A DNA stretch of 64,000 nt from Candidatus Nitronereus thalassa (GCF_032191465.1 NZ_JAQOUE010000001.1:868001-932000); one strand, 5' to 3'; positions 35,168 through 44,433 are shown, numbered from the stretch's first letter. A program made the numbers and translations. Notes: generated by a model not told the origin, from the sequence alone.

Positions 35168-36085
35168 TCAAAACCCACTGGCACTCATTACGACGCTTTC
35201 CTTTGGTTGCCATTTCAGTTTTTTCCTTTGTGGCAGCTCAATATCTAAGATATCGGTATCTTTATTTCTGAGAGCTTCCGCAATAGCTATCGTGTCTTTC
35301 CGAACCCTTCGCAGTCCATCTGGCTCTAATGAAGCCGCATGATCTGTCCCTTTCCAGGATCGATCGAGCGTAAAATGCCGTTCAATATATTGAGCGCCTA
35401 ACACATACGCAGCGCCATCTAATCCAATTCCCGTGTAATGAGCAGAAAACCCAATTGCTTTTACTCTTTCACCTAATGACTCGACGAGTTGCCGAATCCC
35501 AAGCAAGCAAATATCTCGATGTGGAACAGGATACCCTGACGTACAATGGTACAGCACGACATCTTGAAGACGTTTATGATTTTGAAGCAGTTGTATAATT
35601 TTACCTTGTTCTTCATAGGTCGTCATACCAAGTGAAATGTGTATATCCCCTTTATAATACCTGCACATATGCTCCAATAACTCCCAGTGCGTATTAATAG
35701 CCGATGGAATTTTTATATGATCCAGATTCAACTCCATGATTTCCTTTAAAGACGTCATATCCCATACAGAACAGCTATAGCCAATGCCTAAACCCTCGCA
35801 ATATTCCTTCAATTGTGCATGTTGGTCGATATCAAATTCTAAAAATTCTCGATGCTGTCCATATGTTTCGCCATAGGAGTGATAGGGGACAGGATGAGGA
35901 GAATTATATTGCTCGTCCGTCATTAGTTCTCGCGAGTTTCGCTTCTGAAACTTCACATATTCCACGTTGCAAAATAGCTTTGCTATTCGAATCATCTCTT
36001 TCGCAATCCCGAGATCACCTTTATGATTACATCCTATTTCAGCAATCACTACTGGTGGTTGGGCCTGTTTAATTTTGTCCATCAT
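35168..36085 (-). CDS. neuB: N-acetylneuraminate (nonulosonate) synthase family protein, short form
   Basis: 305 aa. NeuB-family TIM barrel: VVIAEIGCNHKGDL at the start, VKFQKR, HIKIPSAI, HISLGMTT, and IGFSAHYTGIGLDGAAYVLGA near the end, with IERHFTLDRSWKGTDHAASL. The family condenses phosphoenolpyruvate with an N-acyl-mannosamine-like sugar to form a nonulosonic acid such as neuraminic or legionaminic acid. The C-terminal SAF (antifreeze-like) domain of about 60 residues is absent; only about 25 residues follow the barrel. Ribosome-binding site GGAGG lies 8 bases before the start. With the cytidylyltransferase upstream, it makes a CMP-activated acidic sugar. The sugar identity is not known. 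Confidence 0.88.
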   Translation of the reverse strand: MMDKIKQAQPPVVIAEIGCNHKGDLGIAKEMIRIAKLFCNVEYVKFQKRNSRELMTDEQYNSPHPVPYHSYGETYGQHREFLEFDIDQHAQLKEYCEGLGIGYSCSVWDMTSLKEIMELNLDHIKIPSAINTHWELLEHMCRYYKGDIHISLGMTTYEEQGKIIQLLQNHKRLQDVVLYHCTSGYPVPHRDICLLGIRQLVESLGERVKAIGFSAHYTGIGLDGAAYVLGAQYIERHFTLDRSWKGTDHAASLEPDGLRRVRKDTIAIAEALRNKDTDILDIELPQRKKLKWQPKESVVMSASGF

Positions 36086-36377
36086 CTTCTAGCCTCCAAT
36101 TTAAATGAGGGTATAACCCATGCCGGGCCCCCCTCTAATGTTTGTATATTTACGCGGACTCTTCGCTCTATCATTCTCATCTTTACGTAAGGGGTCCTCC
36201 CATCAATTTCCGGAAGGGAAATCATGGCAAGGAATACGATTGTGGGGATTGACTGCCTAGGAACCGAGGAAAATATTTTTGCGTGAGGAATTCAGGAGGG
36301 TGAAATGGCTTTAATACTTTCCAATCTATCCACCCTTCGAGCACATTGCCAGAAACAAACCATGCTCACGTATTTTG

Positions 36378-37094
36378 TTAATACACCTCTTCTTTGAGGA
36401 GGAATTCTGCAATTTTTAAACTTAGAGGTTGATCAATATCAATGATATTTTGTTCTTCCATGATAAACGGCAAAATATAATCACCCGTCATGGAATGCTT
36501 TAGTTCTAGAGTCGATCTGGCAATGACATCAACATACCCCGTCTGCCAAAGGACCCTTGGTAAATTTTGCCGTGGCTGGTTATAGGGTTCAGGAATATTG
36601 AGATCCACGAGGGGCTTCATAAAGTGAGCTTCTTCCGTCCACATTTTAAACGGATTTTGCAATGGGAAGGTTACCGCTCTCACCGAATCGGCACTAGGAT
36701 TATCGACTAAGAGTTGAATCGCTTCATCAATTTTTTCTGCCCTTCGAAGCGGTGTTGTCGGACGCAAATGGACTACAAAATCTGGCAAATATCCTTCATA
36801 CGTTTTCAACCATTCCAAGGCGTGAAGAAAAACCGGGAAATCTTTAGTATCATCTTGCGCCAATTCCGATGGACGCAAAAATGGAACTTCTGCCCCCAAT
36901 CCCCTACTGACCTCTCGAATTTCCTCGGAATCAGTACTGACAATAGTTCTTGAGATTAATTTACTTTGTTGAGCGACCTGGACACTAAAGGCAATAAGTG
37001 GTTGGCCTGCCAGGGAGGCCAAATTCTTCATGGGTATCGACTTTGACCCTCCTCGTGCAGGAATGATGGCTAAAATTTCAGGGGTCTCTACCAT
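36378..37094 (-). CDS. neuA: Acylneuraminate cytidylyltransferase family protein (CMP-sugar synthetase)
   Basis: 238 aa from the ATG at 37094, which has GGAGGA 8 bases upstream; the ATG at 37103 overlaps the previous gene more. AIIPARGGSKSIPMKNL is the CTP-binding signature, with VVHLRPTTPLRR and WQTGYVDVIA further on. It activates a 3-deoxy-2-keto acid sugar with CTP for transfer to the polymer. It sits with a NeuB-family gene, an SDR and a Gfo/Idh gene, which is similar to Campylobacter ptm-type legionaminate clusters. Confidence 0.92.
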   Translation of the reverse strand: MVETPEILAIIPARGGSKSIPMKNLASLAGQPLIAFSVQVAQQSKLISRTIVSTDSEEIREVSRGLGAEVPFLRPSELAQDDTKDFPVFLHALEWLKTYEGYLPDFVVHLRPTTPLRRAEKIDEAIQLLVDNPSADSVRAVTFPLQNPFKMWTEEAHFMKPLVDLNIPEPYNQPRQNLPRVLWQTGYVDVIARSTLELKHSMTGDYILPFIMEEQNIIDIDQPLSLKIAEFLLKEEVY

Positions 37095-37909
37095 GCGGTC
37101 CATCCTCCATCAATAACCAAATTGGATCCCGTCATATAAGAGGAGGCATCGGAAACTAAAAACAACAATGCACCACAATACTCTTCTTTCTCCGCCATTC
37201 TCCCCAAAGGAGTTCGATAACTGTAGTTCTTCACAAATTGCTCTTCGTGATTATTAAAAACTCCACCAAGAGTCAAAGTATTCACACGAATATTTTTGTT
37301 AGCCCAATAAGTGGCTAAATAAGAGGTAAGGCCTAAGACAGCGCTCTTGGTTACCGAATACGTTACAGGTTTATAAACAGGTGTTCCACCAGAGTCACTT
37401 TGGTAGATTCGTTGGTCCGGTCCCACCAAACCATAAATCGAAGAAACATTAACAATCACGCCTTTTTGTTGAGCTAACATGGTCGGCGCAACTGCTTGAG
37501 CACATAAAAACATCCCTGTTACATTGACAGCCAAACTGTCATTCCACAGCTGCAGAGGATACTCTTCAAAACTATTTATTTGCTCACTAGCATGATCAGG
37601 ATCAAACTTAGGATCCAGCGCAGCATTGTTCACCAAAATGTCCACTCGGCCAAATTCAGCAATGGTCTGAGCAATCATCGCTTGAACTGAGGCATTACTC
37701 GATACATCGGTTTGAATTCCTAATGCCCTCGCTTTTGAAGACTGAGTAACTTCATAAGCCAAGTTCTCTGCTGCCTGAAGATTGATATCCGCAATCACCA
37801 CGTGGGCACCTGCTTGTGCAAGAGCGACGGCATACTGACGACCAAGCAAACCAGCTCCACCCGTTACGATAGTGACTCGACCTGACAAATCAGACATTTT
37901 TAAATACAT
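37088..37909 (-). CDS. Short-chain dehydrogenase/reductase
   Basis: 273 aa from the ATG at 37909 with GAGGTGAG upstream. Classical SDR: VTGGAGLLGRQYA, NNAAL, SSIYGLVGP and YSVTKSAVLGL (Tyr-x3-Lys), ending DGGWTAW. It overlaps both neighbours by a few bases, so it is part of the nonulosonate operon. It may reduce or oxidise a sugar precursor together with the Gfo/Idh protein upstream, in the way PtmA-type SDRs accompany NeuA/NeuB in Campylobacter. The substrate is unproven. Confidence 0.9.
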   Translation of the reverse strand: MYLKMSDLSGRVTIVTGGAGLLGRQYAVALAQAGAHVVIADINLQAAENLAYEVTQSSKARALGIQTDVSSNASVQAMIAQTIAEFGRVDILVNNAALDPKFDPDHASEQINSFEEYPLQLWNDSLAVNVTGMFLCAQAVAPTMLAQQKGVIVNVSSIYGLVGPDQRIYQSDSGGTPVYKPVTYSVTKSAVLGLTSYLATYWANKNIRVNTLTLGGVFNNHEEQFVKNYSYRTPLGRMAEKEEYCGALLFLVSDASSYMTGSNLVIDGGWTAW

Positions 37910-38987
37910 ATTCACTACTCACCTCAATCACTTTCCTCTGCACGCCAGATTCCTTTGCGGCCAACGCAATCTCCAAGGCGCGAATACCATCATTCAAGGA
38001 TACAACGGGTTCCTCGTTTTTATATAGGCAATCAAAAAAATGTTGGACTTCATCCAAAAACATATTATTTCTTTCAAACCCTGGTGGAGAAGGAATGGCA
38101 TGCCACTTTTGCTCATCCGCTTGATAATAAGTCACAGTGCCATCGGCATTATCCCATTTGATAGTCCCAGTCTGACCCGTAATTTGAATCCAATGAGAAG
38201 GAGGACGTTGCACATAATCTAAATGAACCGTGCCTATCACACCGGACTGGAACTCTACATTGATATTAGCGGTATCTTCTACTTCTAGTTCTAACCCCCC
38301 AACCAGACCAGATATTGCAGAAACGGATTGTATCTCACCAATGAGCCATCTCAGATAGTCAAAAGGATGACATAAGGTGAGAATAACCCCTCCCCCCAAA
38401 TCTTCCTGGGCACTGTAGCTTTTTCTATAGTCTTCCCAAGGATGCCACCCCGGCAGATATTCCCCCCAATGCACCTGACAAGAAACGACCTTGCCAATTG
38501 CACCATCATCAATTAACTGTTTAACTGCACGAAGGCCTGGGTTAAACCGGAACTGAAAACCCACCATGACATGGAGTGATTTTTTTTGAACAATGGCCTG
38601 TAATTCGTCGAGTCCCATTGTTGAATTAGAGAGGGGTTTTTCAATAAATAAGTGACATCCTGCCTCCGCTGCAGCCAAGGCTACAGGCACATGCAAACTG
38701 CTAGGATTGGCAATAAACACTATTTGTGGTTTCTGATTCAATGCCTCCTCTAGACTCGGCACCACATTCAGTCCATAGCGTTTTTCTAAAGCTCCTGTTT
38801 TTTGTTCCAATGAATGATCAAAATGAACATGGTTATTTTTACCTGTGCGCCAGGCCATCACCTCAACCTTATTCCCAAGTAAGGCCCGTAGGTTATGAAG
38901 ATGCCTCTGCCCTACAGCCCCCAAACCAACAAAAAGAACCTTCAGATCATCACCACATTCATGTATTTCGTTTCGTGTTTCAGTCAT
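37890..38987 (-). CDS. Gfo/Idh/MocA family oxidoreductase
   Basis: About 365 aa from the ATG at 38987; an in-frame TTG at 39008 with GAAGAG upstream would add seven residues. VLFVGLGAVGQRHLHNLRAL is the Rossmann motif, IEKPLSNSTMG the EKP block, and GGGVILTLCHPFDYLRWL the C-terminal signature. It is the first gene of the nonulosonate unit and overlaps the SDR start. It likely acts on a sugar or nucleotide sugar in the same pathway. A divergent 253-base gap separates it from the plus-strand phosphatase gene. Confidence 0.9.
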   Translation of the reverse strand: MTETRNEIHECGDDLKVLFVGLGAVGQRHLHNLRALLGNKVEVMAWRTGKNNHVHFDHSLEQKTGALEKRYGLNVVPSLEEALNQKPQIVFIANPSSLHVPVALAAAEAGCHLFIEKPLSNSTMGLDELQAIVQKKSLHVMVGFQFRFNPGLRAVKQLIDDGAIGKVVSCQVHWGEYLPGWHPWEDYRKSYSAQEDLGGGVILTLCHPFDYLRWLIGEIQSVSAISGLVGGLELEVEDTANINVEFQSGVIGTVHLDYVQRPPSHWIQITGQTGTIKWDNADGTVTYYQADEQKWHAIPSPPGFERNNMFLDEVQHFFDCLYKNEEPVVSLNDGIRALEIALAAKESGVQRKVIEVSSEYVFKNV

Positions 38988-39008
38988 GACAATTTCTGCT
39001 TCATCCAA

Positions 39009-39261
39009 TCTCTTCGCCTACGGTAAAAAATGAAATATCAAAGTCAAAGCACCGGCGCATCATATGGATGAAAGAAATATGAGGCACCACATGAGACCCC
39101 TTCAATTTAAAAAGTGGTTGCCGAAGTTGCCTTCCTCTGTTAGGATCTCGCCCCTATCAAAGGCAGCATGCAGCATATCCTATGAAAATTGAGGAATGAA
39201 AAAATGTTGGCATAGAACTGTGGCTATAGGATGAAAAAAACCGCTTTCCCTTTTTCAAGAC
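39009..39261. promoter_or_regulatory. Divergent intergenic region between nonulosonate operon and phosphatase gene
   Basis: The only divergent gene pair in the window flanks this 253-base gap, so it must contain a promoter for each direction: one for the minus-strand Gfo/Idh-SDR-NeuA-NeuB unit and one for the plus-strand phosphatase. I could not assign -35/-10 or -24/-12 boxes with confidence. Confidence 0.45.
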
Positions 39262-39741
39262 ATGAACAAGGCTAAAAAAATTCCAATCCAACAATTACGC
39301 CTAATCGTGTATGATTTTGACGGAGTCATGACAGACAATCGGGTCTTAACCATGGAGGATGGCCGTGAGGGTGTATGGGTATCCCGGGCCGATGGGTTAG
39401 GAATAGAACTTATTAAAAATAAAGGCATTCCCCAAATTATTTTATCTACCGAAACGAATAAAGTCGTGAAGGCTCGTGCCAAAAAAGTTGGTTTGCCTAT
39501 ACTGATGGGTGTGAAGGATAAGCGAGCGACGCTAACGCAATATTGTCAAAAAAAAAGACTGCCTCTAAGCTCAATTCTTTATATAGGAAATGATGTCAAT
39601 GACCTCGAAGCCATGAAATTGGTCGGATTTCCTATTGCTCCTGCTGATGCCCATCCTACAATATGTAAAATGGCGAACAAAGTTTTACAAACGCGTGGCG
39701 GAGAAGGTGTCATTCGAGAACTTGCTGATTTATTGAATTAA
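39262..39741 (+). CDS. KdsC-like HAD phosphatase (3-deoxy-ulosonate phosphatase family)
   Basis: 159 aa, the only plus-strand gene that I accept. HAD motif I is YDFDGVMTDN, motif II ILSTE, and motif III-IV YIGNDVNDLEAM, with no cap domain, as in KdsC (Kdo-8-phosphatase) and sialic-acid-9-phosphate phosphatases of bacteria. It would remove phosphate from a 2-keto-3-deoxy sugar acid phosphate. This fits the adjacent NeuB/NeuA set if the synthase uses a phosphorylated sugar. It starts at ATG 39262 with only a weak ribosome-binding site. It may alternatively serve general Kdo synthesis. Confidence 0.9.
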   Translation: MNKAKKIPIQQLRLIVYDFDGVMTDNRVLTMEDGREGVWVSRADGLGIELIKNKGIPQIILSTETNKVVKARAKKVGLPILMGVKDKRATLTQYCQKKRLPLSSILYIGNDVNDLEAMKLVGFPIAPADAHPTICKMANKVLQTRGGEGVIRELADLLN

Positions 39742-39936
39742 CCTTCAAGAATCCACTTTACCATAAGACATCAGATCCTCTTTAAATTACACCACCTACT
39801 AATTATTATATCCTATTGAAATGATTCCCCTTCAACTAAACCTACCCCGTCAAATAAGGCCATGAAATACCAAGGCTAATTCCTTCCCTTAATTCTTGTT
39901 CAACATAACTTAGGATATCATCTGCCCCAGATTGGC

Positions 39937-41016
39937 CTATCCTTCATTTCCTCTAAGGAATGGCTCAAATAGCTTCTCACTATGATTTCGATATGCGCGA
40001 TGAAAAAGATGCTGGACATTGGATTTGCCTTCTACGCACCCCTCTGGGTCATCCCCCCAAATTCTATTGACGATGAACGACCGATCCTTTTTGAATTCCC
40101 GCATATCAAACAACAATCCAATAAAGTCATATCTCTTAACGACATCTTCCAGAAATTCTCGATCTAAATAGTCTGCCGAAAACGGAAAGGCAAAAGGAAC
40201 CTTCTCTTGGCCGGTAACTTCTTTGATAACCCTGCATGAGGTTACAATCTCTTCCTCAATCTGCTTCCTCGTTTTTAAAGTGTAAAGGTATGCGTGCCGT
40301 TGGCCATGCGCCCCGACGGTGAAACCATTCTGCACTAACCTCTTAATCTCTTGAGAAGTTAAATATGGTTGATGTTTTTTCAAGTATTGTTGAACGTCAA
40401 TGTTCAGCATGACACACATTTCATCAATCATTGGGGTGTCAGAATAATGCAAAGATCCCATCCACGCTAGAAACCCTTTGCGGGTTTTGAGGTTTTGCTT
40501 AAACCGGTGGTTAATATCCTGCAATACTCCCTCAAACTTCACATCATCCAGACTCATCATTACGTCATCAATTAGGGACATTTTATTCGGATACACCATA
40601 AATTTGTTATCAATGACTTCAGATGTCACAAAAAACATACAAGGAATATTATGTTTTTTTAATAGGGGCATAACCACTGAGTAACATTCTGAATACCCAT
40701 CATCAAAGGTTAATATTACTGAATTCTCAAATTCTCGCGTGTTCTTCAAAATGAGTTCTTCAACCTGCGAATAGGAAAGAAGCTTATAGTTACTCTTAAG
40801 GTATGTCAGATCGTTTTCAAATTGCTTGTGAGATTTATAAGGCAAAGTGTATTTGATATGAGGCAAATCTTGATCTGAGACGATATGGTAGTTCAAACCC
40901 GTCACCTCTCTTCTCATAAAAATTCGGTAAGCCGAAAGTGGCAACACCTCTGCGAACTTCCGACCACACTTTCCAATATACCGCAACAACATTCTCTTTG
41001 TTAAAATTATTCCCAT
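39937..41016 (-). CDS. Polysaccharide deacetylase (NodB fold)
   Basis: 359 aa. LTFDDGYSECYSV is NodB motif 1 and FTVGAHGQRHAYLY motif 2; VPFAFPFSAD follows. The N-terminus has no cleavable signal. Carbohydrate esterase 4 enzymes remove acetyl from sugar amines. It ends the operon with the pyrrole module and GNAT gene, separated from the GNAT by 12 bases. Deacetylation could expose the amine that the GNAT or acyl carrier system then acylates; this is an inference. It shows little obvious similarity to the member at 14890 outside the motifs. Confidence 0.88.
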   Translation of the reverse strand: MGIILTKRMLLRYIGKCGRKFAEVLPLSAYRIFMRREVTGLNYHIVSDQDLPHIKYTLPYKSHKQFENDLTYLKSNYKLLSYSQVEELILKNTREFENSVILTFDDGYSECYSVVMPLLKKHNIPCMFFVTSEVIDNKFMVYPNKMSLIDDVMMSLDDVKFEGVLQDINHRFKQNLKTRKGFLAWMGSLHYSDTPMIDEMCVMLNIDVQQYLKKHQPYLTSQEIKRLVQNGFTVGAHGQRHAYLYTLKTRKQIEEEIVTSCRVIKEVTGQEKVPFAFPFSADYLDREFLEDVVKRYDFIGLLFDMREFKKDRSFIVNRIWGDDPEGCVEGKSNVQHLFHRAYRNHSEKLFEPFLRGNEG

Positions 41017-41028
41017 TTTTATTTTTTC

Positions 41029-42219
41029 TCAGACAAAAGAATAATCGCCATCACAAAGGTCAACTTCAATTTCATTCACCACTTGAGCTAAGGGGCTATT
41101 TTTATGCTCTGGTCGACAAACATACAGATGCTTAATTTCGGATAATAAAAACCTGGATATCCCATGTGTCATAAAAAATGTCGACAATTTAGGTGAAATA
41201 ACGATCGCATCAACATTAAATTTTGCCGCCTGTTGCAAAACAGCAAGAAAGATCACCGACAAATCGCAATGCTCTTCCAATTTAAAATCTAACACTTTTA
41301 TTGTAGCATTCCCCCCTTCAACGCTAAGAGATACCAGGAGGAACCCTAGGAACCGTTCCTTACAAGAAGAATAAATCAATAAAGGTTTTATTTGAAAATG
41401 CTCTCGGACTCCACGAAAATGATAATTGTCGTATGAAACGTCAATTTCATCTTTACTAAAAAGCCACTGGTATTGAATTTTCCAATTGATCCATTCAGGT
41501 CCCCGGTAAAATTCCGCCGTGGACTGTTGGACATTACGAGGAAACCTTTCAGGAGGAATGGCTGTAACGGTTTCACAATAAATACTGTGCAGTTCTCTAC
41601 GGAATACCCATAAAAGCAGCTTGAAATATCCCTTTTTTGTCCGAGAGTAGATCCGCCCCTTCCACTTCCCAACAACCCGCCTTACAATAGATGACAACCC
41701 AAAACGAGTGGCACCCCTTAAATTAGCAACTCGCTTCTCAAGGAAACACAAAATTGGATCAATCCAATTCAGTTTATTCACATTCACGACAAAAACACTT
41801 CGCGGCCCTAATGGGCCAATTAGTCCGAGCCCCCTCCATACCTTCTCAGCCATTTGGCTCATTTCAGCGCCAACTAAATCAATCTTGAGAGACAACAAAT
41901 TTTTGATTAACAACAGACCAATCCCAGCCGTTCTATATTGCGGGGCAACATAAAATGTCGAAGCCCAAAATACCTTAGAGAATTCCTCGCCATTTCTGAG
42001 CAATCCTGGAATCAACCCAATATATCCAGCGCAACGGCCATTAAGATAGGCCACGATTAATCCAACATCCACCGCATCAGCATAGGGATTTTTCGCCTGA
42101 GCAATAGCTAAGTGCTTGGTAATTGGAATGACCCCAGAGTCTTTTTCCTTTTCGATAATGCTATCTGCGAACTCAACGAGTTCCTTAACTTTGACTCTAT
42201 CAATTTGTATATCTTGCAT
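41029..42219 (-). CDS. GNAT-fold acyltransferase, double-length
   Basis: 396 aa, more than twice a single GNAT domain. The N-terminal half has the GNAT acyl-donor pattern FWASTFYVAPQYRTAGIGLLLIKNLL (shown here in separate parts: FYVAPQYRTAGIG is the loop that binds the acyl-carrier pyrophosphate). The C-terminal half may be a second, degenerate GNAT domain (LLVSLSVEGGNATIKVLDF). It lies directly downstream of a carrier protein and adenylation gene. It may transfer the group made by that module, possibly pyrrole-2-carboxyl, to an amino sugar. This is inference; acetyl-CoA is the default donor for the family. Confidence 0.7.
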   Translation of the reverse strand: MQDIQIDRVKVKELVEFADSIIEKEKDSGVIPITKHLAIAQAKNPYADAVDVGLIVAYLNGRCAGYIGLIPGLLRNGEEFSKVFWASTFYVAPQYRTAGIGLLLIKNLLSLKIDLVGAEMSQMAEKVWRGLGLIGPLGPRSVFVVNVNKLNWIDPILCFLEKRVANLRGATRFGLSSIVRRVVGKWKGRIYSRTKKGYFKLLLWVFRRELHSIYCETVTAIPPERFPRNVQQSTAEFYRGPEWINWKIQYQWLFSKDEIDVSYDNYHFRGVREHFQIKPLLIYSSCKERFLGFLLVSLSVEGGNATIKVLDFKLEEHCDLSVIFLAVLQQAAKFNVDAIVISPKLSTFFMTHGISRFLLSEIKHLYVCRPEHKNSPLAQVVNEIEVDLCDGDYSFV

Positions 42220-42454
42220 AAACTTTATTGGGCTTTCTCAATCATATGACCATGCCAAATGACAAAATCACCACAAAGCACAACACACAAGGATTTATGG
42301 GGACCTGTCCCCAACCCCACACTAAATATTCAATGTTTGAGATCGTTCACCAGATACTTTTCCCAAGCAAATAGCCAGTTTGATGGGATAAGCAGAAATA
42401 AAAACGAAGGAGGTAAAATGAACTTGCGCCCGAGGGTATCGTGACAATTCAAAC

Positions 42455-42706
42455 TTAACTTGCGTCTTGTTTCTTTTCGAGGAAACCCACAATATTATTG
42501 ATTGTCTCAAAATTTTTGGGAATGACTTCACCATCACCTACTGCAACTCCGAATTCCTCTTCAAGAAAACGTATCAACTGAATAAAGGCTAGGGAATCCA
42601 GGATTCCTAGAGTATACAAATTTTCGTCATACCCTAATTCGCCCATACTACCATCGCTAGTAGTTTTATCTAGTAAAAATGTCTTTAATTTTTCTTCGTT
42701 GTTCAT
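42455..42706 (-). CDS. Peptidyl carrier protein (PltL-like)
   Basis: 83 aa from the ATG at 42706; a GTG two codons earlier is possible. The phosphopantetheine serine is in LGILDSLAFIQLIRFLEEEF. In size and position it matches the free-standing carrier of pyrrole-2-carboxylate pathways (PltL, RedO, CloN5), and its partners, a prolyl-AMP-ligase-like enzyme and an acyl-CoA-dehydrogenase-like enzyme, lie directly upstream. It would carry L-proline and its oxidised pyrrole product as a thioester. Confidence 0.88.
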   Translation of the reverse strand: MNNEEKLKTFLLDKTTSDGSMGELGYDENLYTLGILDSLAFIQLIRFLEEEFGVAVGDGEVIPKNFETINNIVGFLEKKQDAS

Positions 42707-42837
42707 GCACACAACCCTTTCCTAGAAATTTCAGGTTCAACAACTTTCTTGATAAGGCTCTACGGCAAGATATGCATTCTATTATCATGAGCCCTTCGCA
42801 AAAATGAAATTGTTATGTTTGTAAATCAACTGTGATT

Positions 42838-44433
42838 TTACACACAGGCTAACAGAGGGCGATTGATTTTCCCTGTGGAGGTTTTTGGTAAATCTTGGCA
42901 CAACTCAATACTCTCTGGAATCATATATCGCGGAAGACATTTCCAACAGTGAGTTTCAATTTCTTTACCTGCGAGTTCCGTTCCATCCATTGGCACGACA
43001 TAGGCTTTCAATCGATTTCCAATAAGTTCATCGGGAATCGCAACCACGGCGACTTCTTTAACTCCCGGATAATGATACAGGGCCGATTCAATCTCCCCCA
43101 GCTCAATGCGATATCCCCGAGATTTGACCATATGGTCATTTCTTCCGATAAACTCCCAGTTAACACCATCTTGGTCCAGCATTACGATATCACCGGTTTT
43201 ATACGCTAGATCCGTAAAGTTTTCTTGAAACGAATTATTGATAAACCGTTGCGTGGTCTTTTCCAAATCTCCCCAATATCCATGAGCAAGACATGCCCCT
43301 CTTACCCAAAGCTCACCTCTCTCCCCTGGTTTCGTCACTTTTTGTCCATCATCATTTACGGCGAAGACCTCAATGTTCTCACATGCAATTCCTATCGGAA
43401 GCGGTCGCCTTTGATCAGGATAGACATCCCTACCTTGCACCTTATAATAAGTACATACATTAGTCTCAGTAGGACCGTACAAATTGTAAAACTCCGCTCG
43501 GGTAAGTTTTTCCGTTAACTTTCGTAAATATTTAATAGGAAAAACCTCTCCTGCAAATAAAACCATTCGCACTCTCGTAAGATCATGGGTATCAAGTTCT
43601 CCATAATTCACCATCATAGAAAGTATCGACGGCACAAGATAAACTACCGTAATTTTTTCTGATTCTAACAATTCAACTAATTGAACCGGGAATACCGAAA
43701 GATTTTCAGGGACAATGATAATTGTTCCACCCGCCATGATAGTCACAAAAATTTCAAACGTAGATAAATCAAAATGAAGTGGCGCATGGAAAGGGATTCG
43801 ATCATTTTCGGTAATTGAGAATTTTTCATAGCACCAGTTTAAAAATGTAAATATAGCCCTATGGGAAACCATAACTCCTTTAGGATGCCCCGTTGAACCA
43901 GAGGTATACAGAATGTATGCTAGATCTCCATCTATTGATTCAGTGCACATGACCTGTCTATCACTTTTAGATTGGACGACAGACCAAGGTATAATTTGAA
44001 GAATTCCTTTTAGTGGAATTTCTTTTCCTTGTTTACAGTTGGCCATTAATATTACTGATTGAAGGGAATGTGAGTCTGCCACAATTTCCTCAATATTTTT
44101 CAACTTCTCAGGAGTAGAAAGAAGTATTTTTATTCCACAATTGTTAAGAATATAGGACAACCGTTGTGCAGGCGCACTTGGATCTATGGGGACATAGACA
44201 GCCCCTGATTTCAATACGCCAAAAGTCGCAATTATTGATGCTAGAGATTTAGAAACAAATATTCCCACCCGATCTCCACGCCGAACTCCCAAGTCGAGCA
44301 GCGTTTGTGCAACTTTGTTGGTAACCTGATCCACCTCTTGATAGGTCAAAGTTGCCCCCTGAAATCGCACGGCTTCTTTATCAGGAAATCGCCGAGCACT
44401 ATTTTGCAGCAACTGATGTAAAAGATAGGCCAC
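42838..44433 (-). CDS. Stand-alone adenylation enzyme, likely L-prolyl-carrier ligase (PltF-like)
   Basis: 531 aa, ANL superfamily. Starts at a GTG preceded by GAGGTGAT; the frame has no upstream ATG before a stop. Motifs: A3 ILYTSGSTGHPKGVMVSH, A4 FDLSTFEIF, A5 LYGPTETN, A7 YKTGDI, A8 RGYRIELGEIE and C-terminal STGKINR. Aligning by eye to GrsA, the specificity residues are D-L-F-Y-L-A-L-V-C-K, nearly identical to the proline code of PltF/RedM-type ligases (D-L-L-Y-L-A-L-V-C-K as I recall it). It would load L-proline on the carrier at 42455. The code and the neighbouring dehydrogenase support each other; a database comparison is still needed to fix the substrate. Confidence 0.9.
   Translation of the reverse strand: MAYLLHQLLQNSARRFPDKEAVRFQGATLTYQEVDQVTNKVAQTLLDLGVRRGDRVGIFVSKSLASIIATFGVLKSGAVYVPIDPSAPAQRLSYILNNCGIKILLSTPEKLKNIEEIVADSHSLQSVILMANCKQGKEIPLKGILQIIPWSVVQSKSDRQVMCTESIDGDLAYILYTSGSTGHPKGVMVSHRAIFTFLNWCYEKFSITENDRIPFHAPLHFDLSTFEIFVTIMAGGTIIIVPENLSVFPVQLVELLESEKITVVYLVPSILSMMVNYGELDTHDLTRVRMVLFAGEVFPIKYLRKLTEKLTRAEFYNLYGPTETNVCTYYKVQGRDVYPDQRRPLPIGIACENIEVFAVNDDGQKVTKPGERGELWVRGACLAHGYWGDLEKTTQRFINNSFQENFTDLAYKTGDIVMLDQDGVNWEFIGRNDHMVKSRGYRIELGEIESALYHYPGVKEVAVVAIPDELIGNRLKAYVVPMDGTELAGKEIETHCWKCLPRYMIPESIELCQDLPKTSTGKINRPLLACV

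Noticed and set aside
36305-36397. Plus-strand 30-codon frame with a perfect AGGAGG five bases before ATG
   Set aside because: It runs antisense into the end of the cytidylyltransferase gene, encodes no recognisable pattern and stands alone on the opposite strand. The ribosome-binding-site match is probably chance.
42417-42443. GGAGGT followed by ATG on the plus strand
   Set aside because: The frame has only eight codons before a stop and is antisense to the operon.
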